NCBI GenBank assembly: GCA_036491035.1
Contig: DASXCU010000091.1
Coordinates: 23,189-87,188 of the forward strand
Reading direction: 5' to 3'
DNA length: 64,000 nt
Origin: Galbitalea sp036491035
Lineage (GTDB): Bacteria > Actinomycetota > Actinomycetes > Actinomycetales > Microbacteriaceae
In this document: positions 1 to 9,007 of the stretch, piece by piece
Layout: every line of letters begins with the position of its first letter
Numbering within the stretch: position 1 is the stretch's first letter
The notes under the pieces: generated by a model
What the model saw: the letters and a program-made list of their open reading frames with translations, nothing else
What the model was told of the DNA's origin: nothing
The model's database searches: none
Translations under genes and position numbers: made by a program

Positions 1-609
1 GGCCCGGATGGGCGCATCCGAGTGGATGCGAACGGCGGCTGGAACCTGGACGAGGCAGAGCACGCCATTCACGCTCTCGCCGGGTTCGACCTCGAGTACG
101 TCGAGCAGCCGTGTTCGACCGTGGATGAGCTCGCGCAGATTCGAAAGCGCGTGAAGTACATGGGCATCCCGATTGCCGCGGACGAGAGTGTTCGCAAGGC
201 CGAGGACCCCGTCGCCGTTGCCCGAGCGAAAGCCGCGGACATCCTGATCATCAAGGCGCAGCCGCTGGGCGGCATCGAGCACGCGCTGGAGATCATCGAG
301 CAGGCGGGTCTTCCGGTCGTCGTCTCCAGCGCCCTCGACACGTCGATCGGACTCTCGATGGGGGCGTACCTGGCGGCGTCGATCCCCGGCGGCTTAACCT
401 ACGACTGCGGACTCGGCACTGCCGCTCTCCTGGCTGCCGACGTCACGGACAGCCCGCTCCTCCCCGTCGACGGCCAGATCGACGTCCGCCGCCTACAAGT
501 CAGTGAGACCCTCCTCACCAGGCACGCCGCCCCCGATGACCGCCGCGACTGGTGGCTCGCGCGTCTCCGTAGAGTCCACGCCCTCCTCGATCGATCGAAT
601 GCCCGCTAG
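1..609 (+). CDS. menC: o-succinylbenzoate synthase, 5'-truncated by window edge
   Basis: C-terminal ~202 residues of an enolase-superfamily o-succinylbenzoate synthase. The enzyme dehydrates SHCHC to o-succinylbenzoate in menaquinone synthesis in the cytoplasm. The reading frame is open from base 1, so the N-terminal capping domain and first catalytic Lys lie outside the window. Metal ligands are visible in order: Asp of DANGGW, Glu of VEQPC and Asp of ADES, followed by the second catalytic Lys in IIKAQPLGG. Other muconate-lactonizing-type enzymes share this fold, but the short size and the ADESVR/KAQPLGG pattern fit MenC. It is convergent with the cytochrome c maturation operon. Confidence 0.88.
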   Translation, partial: GPDGRIRVDANGGWNLDEAEHAIHALAGFDLEYVEQPCSTVDELAQIRKRVKYMGIPIAADESVRKAEDPVAVARAKAADILIIKAQPLGGIEHALEIIEQAGLPVVVSSALDTSIGLSMGAYLAASIPGGLTYDCGLGTAALLAADVTDSPLLPVDGQIDVRRLQVSETLLTRHAAPDDRRDWWLARLRRVHALLDRSNAR

Positions 610-654
610 GTGCGGGTATTTCCTACGAGCACGAGCAGTTAGAGGGCATTCGAT
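594..654. terminator. Inverted repeat between convergent menC and ccsB
   Basis: An 11-bp perfect inverted repeat has its arms at 594-604 (ATCGAATGCCC) and 644-654. It spans the menC stop codon and the gap before the end of ccsB. A smaller CCGC/GCGG hairpin sits in the loop. Its place between convergent genes suggests a bidirectional terminator, but there is no T-tract, so this is tentative. Confidence 0.35.
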
Positions 655-660
655 GGAGGT

Positions 661-1653
661 TTAGAGCCCGGAGTAGCTGTGCAGCCCGTGGAAGTACAGG
701 TTCACGATCGTGAAATTGAACAGCACCGCCGAGAAACCGACGATCGCCAGGATGGCCGACCTCGATCCTCTCCACCCTCGTGTCGCCCGCGCGTGGATGT
801 ACCCGGCGAAGATCACCCAGACGATGAACGTCCACACCTCTTTGGTGTCCCAGCCCCAGTAGCGTCCCCACGCGTGTTCGGCCCAGATGGATCCGGCGAT
901 CAGGGTGAAGGTCCAGAAGACGAAGCCGACGACGATGAGTCGGTAGGCGAGCGCCTCGAGTCGCTCCGCGTTCGGAATGGCACGCACCGACGGCAGGCCG
1001 CGGGATTCGCGGCGCGCCTGCAGCAGCTGAACAATCGACAGCGCTGCTCCCAAGCCGTAGAAGCCCGTTCCGAGCGATGCGACGAACACGTGGATGACGA
1101 GCCAGTACGACTGGAGTGCCGGCGGCAGCGGGACCACGTCGACGTAGAAGTTTGTCGTGGCGACGCCCAGGAACACGAGCACGAACCCGGTGACGTAGGC
1201 GCCGAGGAACTGAAGGTCCTGCCAGAACTGGGTGATCAGGAAGACACCGATGATGATGGCGGTCGCTGTCAGCGTGAACTCGAACATGTTGGCCCACGGC
1301 ACGCGGCCGGCGGCAACACCGCGGAACACGGTTCCGCCAACGTGCAGCACCCAGGCCATGACCGTGAAGACCATGCCGAGGCGAGCAGCGAGCGAACGCT
1401 TGACCTTGCCGGATGCCGTGACCTCGAAACCGGGCGGCGGCGGGCCGGGACGGTCGAGCACGGTTGTCGTCGTGCCGCCCTTGCCCCCGGCTTTCGCCTG
1501 CACGACTTCGAGCGCCGGAGCGGATGCGAGCGCCTTCGCCTCGGACATCCGCTTCGCCAGGTCGTAGGTGAAGAAGATGAACGCGAGGGCGTAGACGAAC
1601 ATGGCCGAGTAGATGGCCACCAGGCTGTCGCTGACGAGGGTCGCTTGGGTCAC
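661..1653 (-). CDS. ccsB: Cytochrome c maturation protein CcsB/ResC
   Basis: Multi-pass membrane protein (330 aa) of System II cytochrome c biogenesis. With ResB it is thought to carry haem across the membrane and attach it to apocytochrome CXXCH motifs. The WWD-type haem-handling signature is visible as WGWDTKEVWTF in the C-terminal third, surrounded by several hydrophobic segments. A cytoplasmic linker rich in Lys, Gly and Pro follows the first helix. The start overlaps the resB stop by 4 nt, so the two genes are translationally coupled. It is the last gene of the phosphatase-resA-ccdA-resB-ccsB transcription unit. Confidence 0.93.
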   Translation of the reverse strand: MTQATLVSDSLVAIYSAMFVYALAFIFFTYDLAKRMSEAKALASAPALEVVQAKAGGKGGTTTTVLDRPGPPPPGFEVTASGKVKRSLAARLGMVFTVMAWVLHVGGTVFRGVAAGRVPWANMFEFTLTATAIIIGVFLITQFWQDLQFLGAYVTGFVLVFLGVATTNFYVDVVPLPPALQSYWLVIHVFVASLGTGFYGLGAALSIVQLLQARRESRGLPSVRAIPNAERLEALAYRLIVVGFVFWTFTLIAGSIWAEHAWGRYWGWDTKEVWTFIVWVIFAGYIHARATRGWRGSRSAILAIVGFSAVLFNFTIVNLYFHGLHSYSGL

Positions 1654-3326
1654 GGCTTCATGGTAAGCCCGAGAAGCTGGGAATGTTTCTTCGCTATCTC
1701 GGCCACCGCGTCAGGAAGGCGCGGGTCTTCCCCGCGCGCGAGCCCCGCGTACTCGTAGTGGACCGTGCCGCCCCGGCGCACCGCCTTGATCCACACCCGT
1801 CGGCGAGGGATGAAGAGACCGGTGATGAGACCGAGGAACACCAGGACAGCGAACGTCAGGACCCAGAGCTGCGTCGGGTCGTGGTGGATGTCCAGGCCGA
1901 CATACCGGACCACGTTGGTCAGTTCGATCGTGCCGAGTCCGTCGGGCAGCTTGACCGTTTGACCCGGTCGCATCGAGAGGCCGGGCGTTTTGGACCCGAA
2001 ACCGGCAAGGAGCTTCAGCTTGTCCGTGTTCAGCGAGTAGGCGTTCACCGGCTTGCCCGAGTTGAGGCCCAAGTCGCCCGTGTACACCTGGAGCGTCAGG
2101 ACGGGGTTCGTGAGCGAGGGGTCGACGGAGGTGGGTGCCGCGCCGCAGGTCGCCTTGCTGCACTCGGTCGGGTAGAAGAAGCCGATCATCCCGATCTGTT
2201 TCGCGAGCCCGTCCGGGATCTTGATGACGCCCTCGCTGGTGAGGTCGGCGTCCTGCGGAAGGAACGGCACGGGCTGCGTGTAGACGACCTTGCCCGCCGG
2301 ATTGCGCACGGTCACCACGGGGGCGACACCGTTGCTCAACAGGTAGACGTCGGTGTCTCCGATTCGCAGGGGCGAGTTGACCTTGATGATTTCGTTCGTC
2401 GTCTTCTGGCCGGGAACACTCGCCCGCACGTACGCGGTGTAGTCGATCGCTTCACCGTACGCATTCAGGTTCTTGCGCTCGTAGACGGGAGTGAATTTCG
2501 TCACCGTCAGCTTGTAGGGCTCGAGCGAATCCGGGCTGAACCACCGTCCCTGGCTGATCGAGTCGTAGTTGCTCAGGGTGTTGACGAAGGACTGGCCGAC
2601 CGGCACGACCTTCTGCCCGGTCCAGATGAATCCGCCGCCGATACCGACGGAGATCAGGATGCCGACGAGCGCGATGTGGAAGATCAGGTTGCCGGTCTCG
2701 CGCAGGTAACCGCGTTCGGCGCTGGCCGAGTCGCCGTCGAGCACCCGCACACGGTAGCCGGAGCTGCGGAGCAGCTCGCGGGCGGAGTTCACGCCCGCGG
2801 CGACGTGATCGTCGTCCGCTTCCGCACTCGCGGTGCGAAGGAATCCGGGCAGCCGATCGAGTCGCGCGGGTGTTTTCGGCGGCGGCGTGCGCAGCGCGGC
2901 GACGTGGTGCATCGTGCGCGGGATGATGCAGCCGATGAGTGAGATGAACAGCAGGATGTAGATCGCCGAGAACCAGACGGACGAATAGGTGTTGAAGACG
3001 CCGAGGGAGTCCAGCACCTTCGACCATCCGGGGTTCGCCGCCTTGTACTGGATGACGCCGTTCGGGTCGGACGTCGTCTGCGGTACGAGCGATCCGGGGA
3101 CGGCCGCAAACGCGACGAGCAGCAGCAGGAAGAGCGCGGTGCGCATGCTGGTGAGCTGGCGCCAGAAGAAGCGCAGGTAGCCGACGAAGCCGAGCCGCGG
3201 GTTCGTCACCTCCGGAACGGGGGAGTCGAAGTGATCGGATGGGCGGCGCGGGTCCGTCTCTGCGGATGTCCCCGCATCCGCGCTGCGGGTCGGGCTGTTC
3301 TTAGAGGGCCGTCTGTCCGAAGCCAC
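1650..3326 (-). CDS. resB: Cytochrome c biogenesis protein ResB
   Basis: 558-residue partner of CcsB. Three hydrophobic helices lie in the first ~200 residues after a Ser/Pro/Arg-rich cytoplasmic N-terminus. A large extracytoplasmic domain follows, then a final helix near residue 500 (VLTFAVLVFLGLITGLF) and a short basic tail. This is the standard ResB topology. The chosen GTG start overlaps the end of ccdA by 26 nt, and a later start inside the N-terminal tail is possible. It works with CcsB to ligate haem to c-type cytochromes such as those of the bc1-aa3 respiratory chain. Confidence 0.93.
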   Translation of the reverse strand: MASDRRPSKNSPTRSADAGTSAETDPRRPSDHFDSPVPEVTNPRLGFVGYLRFFWRQLTSMRTALFLLLLVAFAAVPGSLVPQTTSDPNGVIQYKAANPGWSKVLDSLGVFNTYSSVWFSAIYILLFISLIGCIIPRTMHHVAALRTPPPKTPARLDRLPGFLRTASAEADDDHVAAGVNSARELLRSSGYRVRVLDGDSASAERGYLRETGNLIFHIALVGILISVGIGGGFIWTGQKVVPVGQSFVNTLSNYDSISQGRWFSPDSLEPYKLTVTKFTPVYERKNLNAYGEAIDYTAYVRASVPGQKTTNEIIKVNSPLRIGDTDVYLLSNGVAPVVTVRNPAGKVVYTQPVPFLPQDADLTSEGVIKIPDGLAKQIGMIGFFYPTECSKATCGAAPTSVDPSLTNPVLTLQVYTGDLGLNSGKPVNAYSLNTDKLKLLAGFGSKTPGLSMRPGQTVKLPDGLGTIELTNVVRYVGLDIHHDPTQLWVLTFAVLVFLGLITGLFIPRRRVWIKAVRRGGTVHYEYAGLARGEDPRLPDAVAEIAKKHSQLLGLTMKP

Positions 3327-4050
3327 TGTTCACCGCCGCTCCGAGCTCAGACATGAACTGCTGCCACAGTCCACTCACCATCAGGATTCCGACGGCGACA
3401 AGAAGCGCGCCGCCGATGATATTGACCACGCGGATGTGGCGCCTCAGAAACGCCATTGATCCGGTCACCCAGTTGAGCCCGAGCGCGACCAGGAGAAACG
3501 GGATGCCGAGGCCGAGCGAGAAGGCGAGGCCGAGGAACGCTCCGCGCCAGGGATCGGCACTGTTTGCGGATAGCGAGAGCACCGCGGTCAACGTCGGACC
3601 GATGCACGGCGTCCAGCCGAGACCGAAGATGATGCCGAGCAGCGGCGCCCCGGCCAGCCCGGTGGCGGCCGTCCACCCGGGCTTGATGTTGCGCTGCAGG
3701 AACGAGAACTGCCCGATGAAAACGAGACCCATCACGATGACCAGCACTCCGGCGATGCGGGTGATGAGGTCGAGGTGCGATTTCAGCAGGAAACCGGCCC
3801 CTCCGAGGATCCAGTTGTAGGCGATGAAGACGATGGTGAATCCGAGCACGAAGAGCGCGACGCCCGCGACCATTCGGCTGCGCCGCGGACGATCCGCCTC
3901 CGACGTGAAGCCGCCGATGTAGCCCAGGTAGCCGGGGACGAGCGGAAGCACGCACGGCGACGCGAACGCGACGACACCGGCGGCGATGGCAATGGCCAGG
4001 GCGAGCAGCAGGTTGCCGCTCTCGATAATGGGAATCACGCTCGTCTGCAC
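3301..4050 (-). CDS. ccdA: Thiol-disulfide electron carrier CcdA
   Basis: 249-residue six-helix membrane protein of the DsbD/CcdA family. It passes electrons from cytoplasmic thioredoxin to the extracytoplasmic thioredoxin-like partner encoded just upstream. The two redox cysteines sit in the mirrored motifs ASPCVLPLVPGYLG (helix 1) and GWTPCIGPTLTAVL (helix 4). The start is a GTG whose first base is the last base of the preceding gene's TAG stop. A longer open frame upstream lacks the family's N-terminus and was not used. Confidence 0.93.
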   Translation of the reverse strand: MQTSVIPIIESGNLLLALAIAIAAGVVAFASPCVLPLVPGYLGYIGGFTSEADRPRRSRMVAGVALFVLGFTIVFIAYNWILGGAGFLLKSHLDLITRIAGVLVIVMGLVFIGQFSFLQRNIKPGWTAATGLAGAPLLGIIFGLGWTPCIGPTLTAVLSLSANSADPWRGAFLGLAFSLGLGIPFLLVALGLNWVTGSMAFLRRHIRVVNIIGGALLVAVGILMVSGLWQQFMSELGAAVNSGFGQTAL

Positions 4051-4640
4051 TACTGCCCCTCGGCGATCACGCGATCGATGAGGGCCGTCAGGATGGATGA
4101 CTGCTCCACCTCGCCGGTGACGCGCGCGGCCACGCGCCCGTGCTTGTCGATGACGAGCGTCGTCGGCACGGCATCCGGCGAGACATACGCCGAGTACGCG
4201 TACTGCACGTTGACCGTGTTGGTGTCGATCATCGACGGGTAGGTCACCTTGTGCGTCGACTCGAAGGTCAGCGCCGTGGGTGCCTGGTCGTAGACATCGA
4301 CGCCATAGAAGGGAACGCTGCCCTTGTAGTGCGTGTACGCCTTCTCCATCTGTTTCGCCTCGACGCGGCATGGGCCACAGGAGGCGTACCAGAAGTTGAG
4401 AACGTGAACCGTGCCTGCCAGCTGCGAGCTGTCGATCTTCTTGCCCGTGTCGAGAACCGAGGTATACGACATGGCGGCCTTGCGGTCCGCGACCGGGATC
4501 TCCTTGTACGCGCCCGAACCGGACACATACCCCGTGTCAGTGCCGTCGCTGTTGAAGGTCGGATTCTCGGTGCAGCCGGCGAGCGCCCCGACCGCCATCG
4601 TGGCAGCGAGGACGACGGTGACAATGTGGCGAGTTCTCAC
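4050..4640 (-). CDS. resA: ResA/TlpA-like thioredoxin lipoprotein
   Basis: 196-residue extracytoplasmic thiol reductase. A lipoprotein signal peptide ends in the lipobox LAGC (lipidated Cys23). The thioredoxin fold carries the active site WYASCGPC (Cys88/Cys91). Together with CcdA it should keep apocytochrome c cysteines reduced for haem attachment by ResB/CcsB. It sits between the phosphatase gene (4-nt overlap) and ccdA (1-nt overlap), which supports co-translation. The symbol is given by analogy with Bacillus, and TlpA would be equally apt. Confidence 0.9.
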   Translation of the reverse strand: MRTRHIVTVVLAATMAVGALAGCTENPTFNSDGTDTGYVSGSGAYKEIPVADRKAAMSYTSVLDTGKKIDSSQLAGTVHVLNFWYASCGPCRVEAKQMEKAYTHYKGSVPFYGVDVYDQAPTALTFESTHKVTYPSMIDTNTVNVQYAYSAYVSPDAVPTTLVIDKHGRVAARVTGEVEQSSILTALIDRVIAEGQ

Positions 4641-5272
4641 ACGGCTCCCAGGTCGACGGCGGATGCCTGCAATGCTGCCGCAGGATCCTGATAGTCGACC
4701 TCAGCAAAAGTCGAACCGTCGCGCACGAAGCTGGTGATGGACGAGAGCGAGCACCGGCGCTTCCGCGGGTCGTGGAACAGGCGCTCACCAGCTAGTGTGC
4801 GGTGTGCCATCCAGATCGGGAGCTGGTGACTGACGAGTACGACCTCGCCGGACGGGGTGGCATCCCACGCGAATGCCATCACGTCGAGCATGCGCGCCGC
4901 GATTTGTTCGTACGGCTCACCCCAGCTGGGCTTGAACGGGTTGCGCAGCTTCGGCCACAGCCTCGGATTGCGCAGCGCCTTCGCGCCGAATCCGGCCGTT
5001 CCCTCGAAGAGATTCCACGGCTCGATCAGGCGCTCGTCAGTGAGAATGTCGAGTCCGAAGTTTGCCGACCACGGGGCCGACGACTCCTGTGCCCGCTGAA
5101 GCGGGCTCGAGTAGAGCCGAGTGATCGGATGCCCGACCTTCGAGTCTGCCGCGGTCTTGGCCATCCGCTTCCCCAGGTCGCTGAGCCCGAAATTCTCGAG
5201 CCGACCGTAGAGCACGTGGTCGGGGTTATAGACCTCACCGTGGCGCACGAGGTGTAACAGGTCGGCAGGCAC
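4637..5272 (-). CDS. Histidine phosphatase family protein
   Basis: About 211 residues of the phosphoglycerate-mutase-like superfamily. The phosphohistidine motif LVRHGE is at the extreme N-terminus, and a second conserved His lies in VLVSHQLPIWM. The substrate cannot be read from the sequence. The GTG at 5272 is preferred over the TTG at 5278 because a -10-like TAAACT (minus strand, 5284-5279) ends 6-7 nt before it, which fits a leaderless start. It is the first gene of the cytochrome c maturation operon, a pairing I recall as common in Actinobacteria. Confidence 0.87.
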   Translation of the reverse strand: MPADLLHLVRHGEVYNPDHVLYGRLENFGLSDLGKRMAKTAADSKVGHPITRLYSSPLQRAQESSAPWSANFGLDILTDERLIEPWNLFEGTAGFGAKALRNPRLWPKLRNPFKPSWGEPYEQIAARMLDVMAFAWDATPSGEVVLVSHQLPIWMAHRTLAGERLFHDPRKRRCSLSSITSFVRDGSTFAEVDYQDPAAALQASAVDLGAV

Positions 5273-5278
5273 CCCCAA

Positions 5279-5306
5279 AGTTTAGTTGCCCGTAGCTGAC
5301 TAAACT
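5279..5306. promoter_or_regulatory. Mirrored -10 dyad between phosphatase operon and aspS
   Basis: AGTTTAGT (5279-5286) and ACTAAACT (5299-5306) form a perfect 8-bp inverted repeat with a 12-nt spacer. Each arm contains TAAACT on the outgoing strand, placed 6-8 nt before a GTG start on either side. The dyad therefore reads as two face-to-face leaderless promoters sharing 28 bp. I see no convincing -35. Confidence 0.5.
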
Positions 5307-5314
5307 CTTGGCCT

Positions 5315-6646
<1,332 letters not shown>

Positions 6647-6781
6647 CCCGCCTTCGGGGTACACGACGCAGGACAGGCAGAACCTTCTATGGCCCCCAAA
6701 TGGGTCACGTGCAATCACCGCGAGCCGGGCGTACCGTCGAAGGACACCAGCGGTTAGAGGTACCGCGCGGAGAGGCACCCG

Positions 6782-7030
6782 ATGAATAACGACGATTCCG
6801 ACTACGACGCGGAGTGGGATCGGTCCCTCTTCACAGCCTCGATTCCGGTTGTCACACGTTCAGGCGCGACCCCGGATGACGACTGGGAAGCGCGCTATTC
6901 CGAGGACACCACGGGCTATGTCTCCGACCCGCTGACCACATCGTTCACCGACCTGGATCTCGGTCCGGCGCTCCTGAAGCTCGGCGAGACCGCCGAGTGG
7001 GCCTCGCTCGAGGACTGGCTGGACGCGTAG
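6782..7030 (+). CDS. Small acidic protein of unknown function
   Basis: 82-residue, strongly acidic protein (rich in Asp/Glu, no Cys) of no family I recognise. The ATG follows a good ribosome site (GGAGAGG, 7 nt upstream), and third positions are G/C-rich, so I take it as real. There is no signal peptide or membrane segment. It follows aspS after a 135-nt gap and is convergent with the Dabb-family gene. Confidence 0.6.
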   Translation: MNNDDSDYDAEWDRSLFTASIPVVTRSGATPDDDWEARYSEDTTGYVSDPLTTSFTDLDLGPALLKLGETAEWASLEDWLDA

Positions 7031-7035
7031 CTCGG

Positions 7036-7335
7036 CTAGAACTCGAAGTCGATCGCGGAACGCTCCCGAGTGAGCGAGCGCACGATCGACTTCACCTTTT
7101 CGTGCTCCGGATGACCCTGGTAGGTCTCAAGGTCGGCGGTGTTTTCGAAGTCGATGAGAAGGACCACGTCCCAGTTGCCGCTCGTCTCGTCCACGTCGCG
7201 CCCGAGCGTGAGCGAACGGACCTCGGGGATGAGCCCCGGAAGCGGTCCGAACCCGGCCGCGAGCTGATCGAACGCTGCGGCCTTTTCCGCCGCATCCTCC
7301 GCCATCAATTTCCAGGTGACGATGTGCCTGATCAT
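7036..7335 (-). CDS. Stress-responsive Dabb (A/B barrel) domain protein
   Basis: 99-residue dimeric alpha-beta barrel protein. The N-terminus MIRHIVTWKL and the central DVVLLIDFENTADLETYQGHPEH match the Dabb signature. Such proteins are small ferredoxin-fold enzymes or stress proteins, and no substrate can be assigned. The start was taken at the ATG giving the family's N-terminus, although the frame stays open upstream. It overlaps the glutaredoxin gene by 4 nt, so the two form an operon. Confidence 0.85.
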   Translation of the reverse strand: MIRHIVTWKLMAEDAAEKAAAFDQLAAGFGPLPGLIPEVRSLTLGRDVDETSGNWDVVLLIDFENTADLETYQGHPEHEKVKSIVRSLTRERSAIDFEF

Positions 7336-7589
7336 GCGGTTGCCTCCAGTAGTGCTCCACGAAGGCGGTCGGGGTCGACTCGCCAGATGTTGTGTACCGA
7401 GCCATTGATGAGCACGACGGGGATCTCCTCGACGTAGCGATCGTAGAGTTCGGGGTCGTCCAGGATGTTCGTCTCCACGAGTGCGACCGCGGGCAGTTCC
7501 CGAAGGACTCCCTCGACGACAGCGCGGGCGGCGTCGCAGAGGTGACAGCCCGGTTTCGAGAGCAGCGTCACGGTCACGATTTCGCTCAT
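7332..7589 (-). CDS. Glutaredoxin-like thiol-disulfide protein
   Basis: 85-residue single-domain thioredoxin-fold protein with an N-terminal CHLC redox motif (LLSKPGCHLCDAA) and the cis-Pro segment EEIPVVLING. It is probably a cytoplasmic glutaredoxin/mycoredoxin-type reductant. The ATG lies exactly 6 nt after TAGGGT (7601-7596), a leaderless arrangement. It is co-transcribed with the Dabb gene and divergent from the HAD phosphatase gene. Confidence 0.87.
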   Translation of the reverse strand: MSEIVTVTLLSKPGCHLCDAARAVVEGVLRELPAVALVETNILDDPELYDRYVEEIPVVLINGSVHNIWRVDPDRLRGALLEATA

Positions 7590-7649
7590 GGTCCAACCCT
7601 AGGCGGCGGGGCCGCCGTGCGCTTCCGCCCACCTGCCTAGACTGTTCGG

Positions 7650-8444
7650 GTGCCCGCCCCCGCGTCTGAGACAGCGATCGATGCCCCGATCATCGCCTTC
7701 TTCGACGTCGATAACACCCTCCTTCGCGGAGCCAGCATGTTCCACATGGCCAAGGCGGCCCAGCGCGCGCACATCATCAAGGCTCGGGAGATTATCAAGT
7801 TCGGCTGGCACCAGGCCACGTTCCTTTTCGTCGGTGAGAATCTGCGCCAGCTGGGGTCGATCAAGGATCGAGCCGTCCAGATCATCGGCGGTCACACCGA
7901 GGAAGAACTCCGCGGGATCGCCAATGAGATCTTCGATCGCGACATCAAGGACCGGCTCTGGCCGGAGACCGTCGGCCTGACTCAGGAACACCTCGCCAAG
8001 GGCCACCAGGTCTGGCTGATCAGCGCCACCCCCCGGATCGTCGGCGAAGTCATCGCGGAGCGGCTCGGGTTGACCGGCGCGCTCGGCACCGAGTTCGTGA
8101 CCGAGGACGGCGTCTTCGAGGGAAGCTTTGCGGGCGATGTCCTGCACGGCGAGGAGAAGGCCGTCGCCGCTCGAGATCTCGCGACGAGACTCGGCGCATC
8201 CCTCGCGGACTGCTGGGCGTATTCCGATTCACGCAACGACATCCCGCTGCTGAGCCTCGTTGGACACCGCGTCGTGGTGAACCCCGACTCGCGACTCGAG
8301 AAGCACGCGAGAGCCCACGACTGGCCGATCCTGGAGCTCAAACGCGCCAGCATCAAGGAAGCACGTCGGCGGGTGCAGCGCGAAGCACGGGAGTCGCGGG
8401 CGCCCGAACCAAAGAAAAAGCGCCGGGCGAAGCCCAGCGCTTAG
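7650..8444 (+). CDS. HAD-IB family phosphatase (SerB-like)
   Basis: 264-residue haloacid-dehalogenase-fold hydrolase. Motif I, FDVDNT, supplies the nucleophile Asp19 and acid Asp21. A helical cap follows, motif II/III lies around SATPRIVGE, and motif IV is YSDSRNDIPLL. The C-terminus is a basic tail ending in a Lys/Arg run. The subfamily includes phosphoserine phosphatase-like and lipid-phosphate enzymes, and the substrate is unknown. In mycobacteria a serB1-type gene also lies near proC and bS22, so context supports the family call. TAGACT ends 6 nt before the GTG (leaderless). Confidence 0.88.
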   Translation: MPAPASETAIDAPIIAFFDVDNTLLRGASMFHMAKAAQRAHIIKAREIIKFGWHQATFLFVGENLRQLGSIKDRAVQIIGGHTEEELRGIANEIFDRDIKDRLWPETVGLTQEHLAKGHQVWLISATPRIVGEVIAERLGLTGALGTEFVTEDGVFEGSFAGDVLHGEEKAVAARDLATRLGASLADCWAYSDSRNDIPLLSLVGHRVVVNPDSRLEKHARAHDWPILELKRASIKEARRRVQREARESRAPEPKKKRRAKPSA

Positions 8445-8486
8445 TTCCTGTTCGCGACCGCGAGAAGAAGCACGTACTTGTTGCAG

Positions 8487-8585
8487 CTACTTCTTGTTGC
8501 GACGCTGGTGGCGTGTTTTGCGAAGCAGCTTGCGGTGCTTCTTCTTAGCCATGCGCTTGCGGCGCTTCTTGATGACGGAACCCAT
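8487..8585 (-). CDS. Small ribosomal subunit protein bS22 (AURKAIP1/COX24 family)
   Basis: 32-residue, extremely basic protein (MGSVIKKRRKRMAKKKHRK...), near-identical in style to the actinobacterial bS22 found in mycobacterial 30S structures. About half of the residues are Lys or Arg. It is usually missed by gene finders because of its size. It lies downstream of the excisionase-like HTH gene and proC on the same strand, the same order I know from Mycobacterium (proC, HTH, bS22). Its role is structural, near the decoding region of the small subunit. Confidence 0.93.
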   Translation of the reverse strand: MGSVIKKRRKRMAKKKHRKLLRKTRHQRRNKK

Positions 8586-8689
8586 AAATCACCTGCCTGA
8601 ACTGATACGTCCCGAAGGACGAAGACTTCGTCCCGAGGGACACGGACCCACCGGTCCGGTCAGAACCGCGGAAGACACAAAGAGTTACT

Positions 8690-8881
8690 TTACCCCACGC
8701 GGGAGTCGGGCGTTTCAATGGCCGCCTCGACGGCCGACTCCGGGATGCGGAACGAGCGTCCGAACCGGACAGCGGGCAGGTCACCGGAATGCACGAGACG
8801 GTAGACGGTCATGTTCGAGACGCGCATCATTTCCGCGACCTCGGCGACCGTCAGGAAGCGCACGCCGGACAGGTCAGCCAT
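8690..8881 (-). CDS. BldC-like helix-turn-helix protein (excisionase fold)
   Basis: 63-residue MerR-type winged-helix domain. The core FLTVAEVAEMMRVSNMTVYRLVHSGDLPAVRFGRSFRIPESAV matches the excisionase/BldC family of small DNA-binding proteins. The ATG at 8881 follows AAGGGG at good spacing, and an upstream GTG at 8917 lacks a ribosome site. It is conserved between proC and bS22 in Actinobacteria. BldC-type proteins bind direct repeats cooperatively and govern development; a role here is inferred only from family. Confidence 0.88.
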   Translation of the reverse strand: MADLSGVRFLTVAEVAEMMRVSNMTVYRLVHSGDLPAVRFGRSFRIPESAVEAAIETPDSRVG

Positions 8882-9007
8882 CGCGTTTGCCCCTTGCTCA
8901 AGATTGTGCAGCTCCACGCTGTGTGACTGGAGTGCTAAATCGTAAATATAGGGGCAGAAGTGACTGCGCGTCTAGCGCCCCGAGGAGGGGATGCCCGCGC
9001 GATTCGC

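Noticed and set aside
679..1758. 359-aa frame opposite ccsB
   Set aside because: Shadow of ccsB/resB: Arg/Asp/Glu/Val-rich composition typical of antisense high-GC frames.
8930..8938. GAGTGCTAA resembling half of a CIRCE heat-shock element
   Set aside because: The matching TTAGCACTC arm at the required 9-nt spacing is missing.
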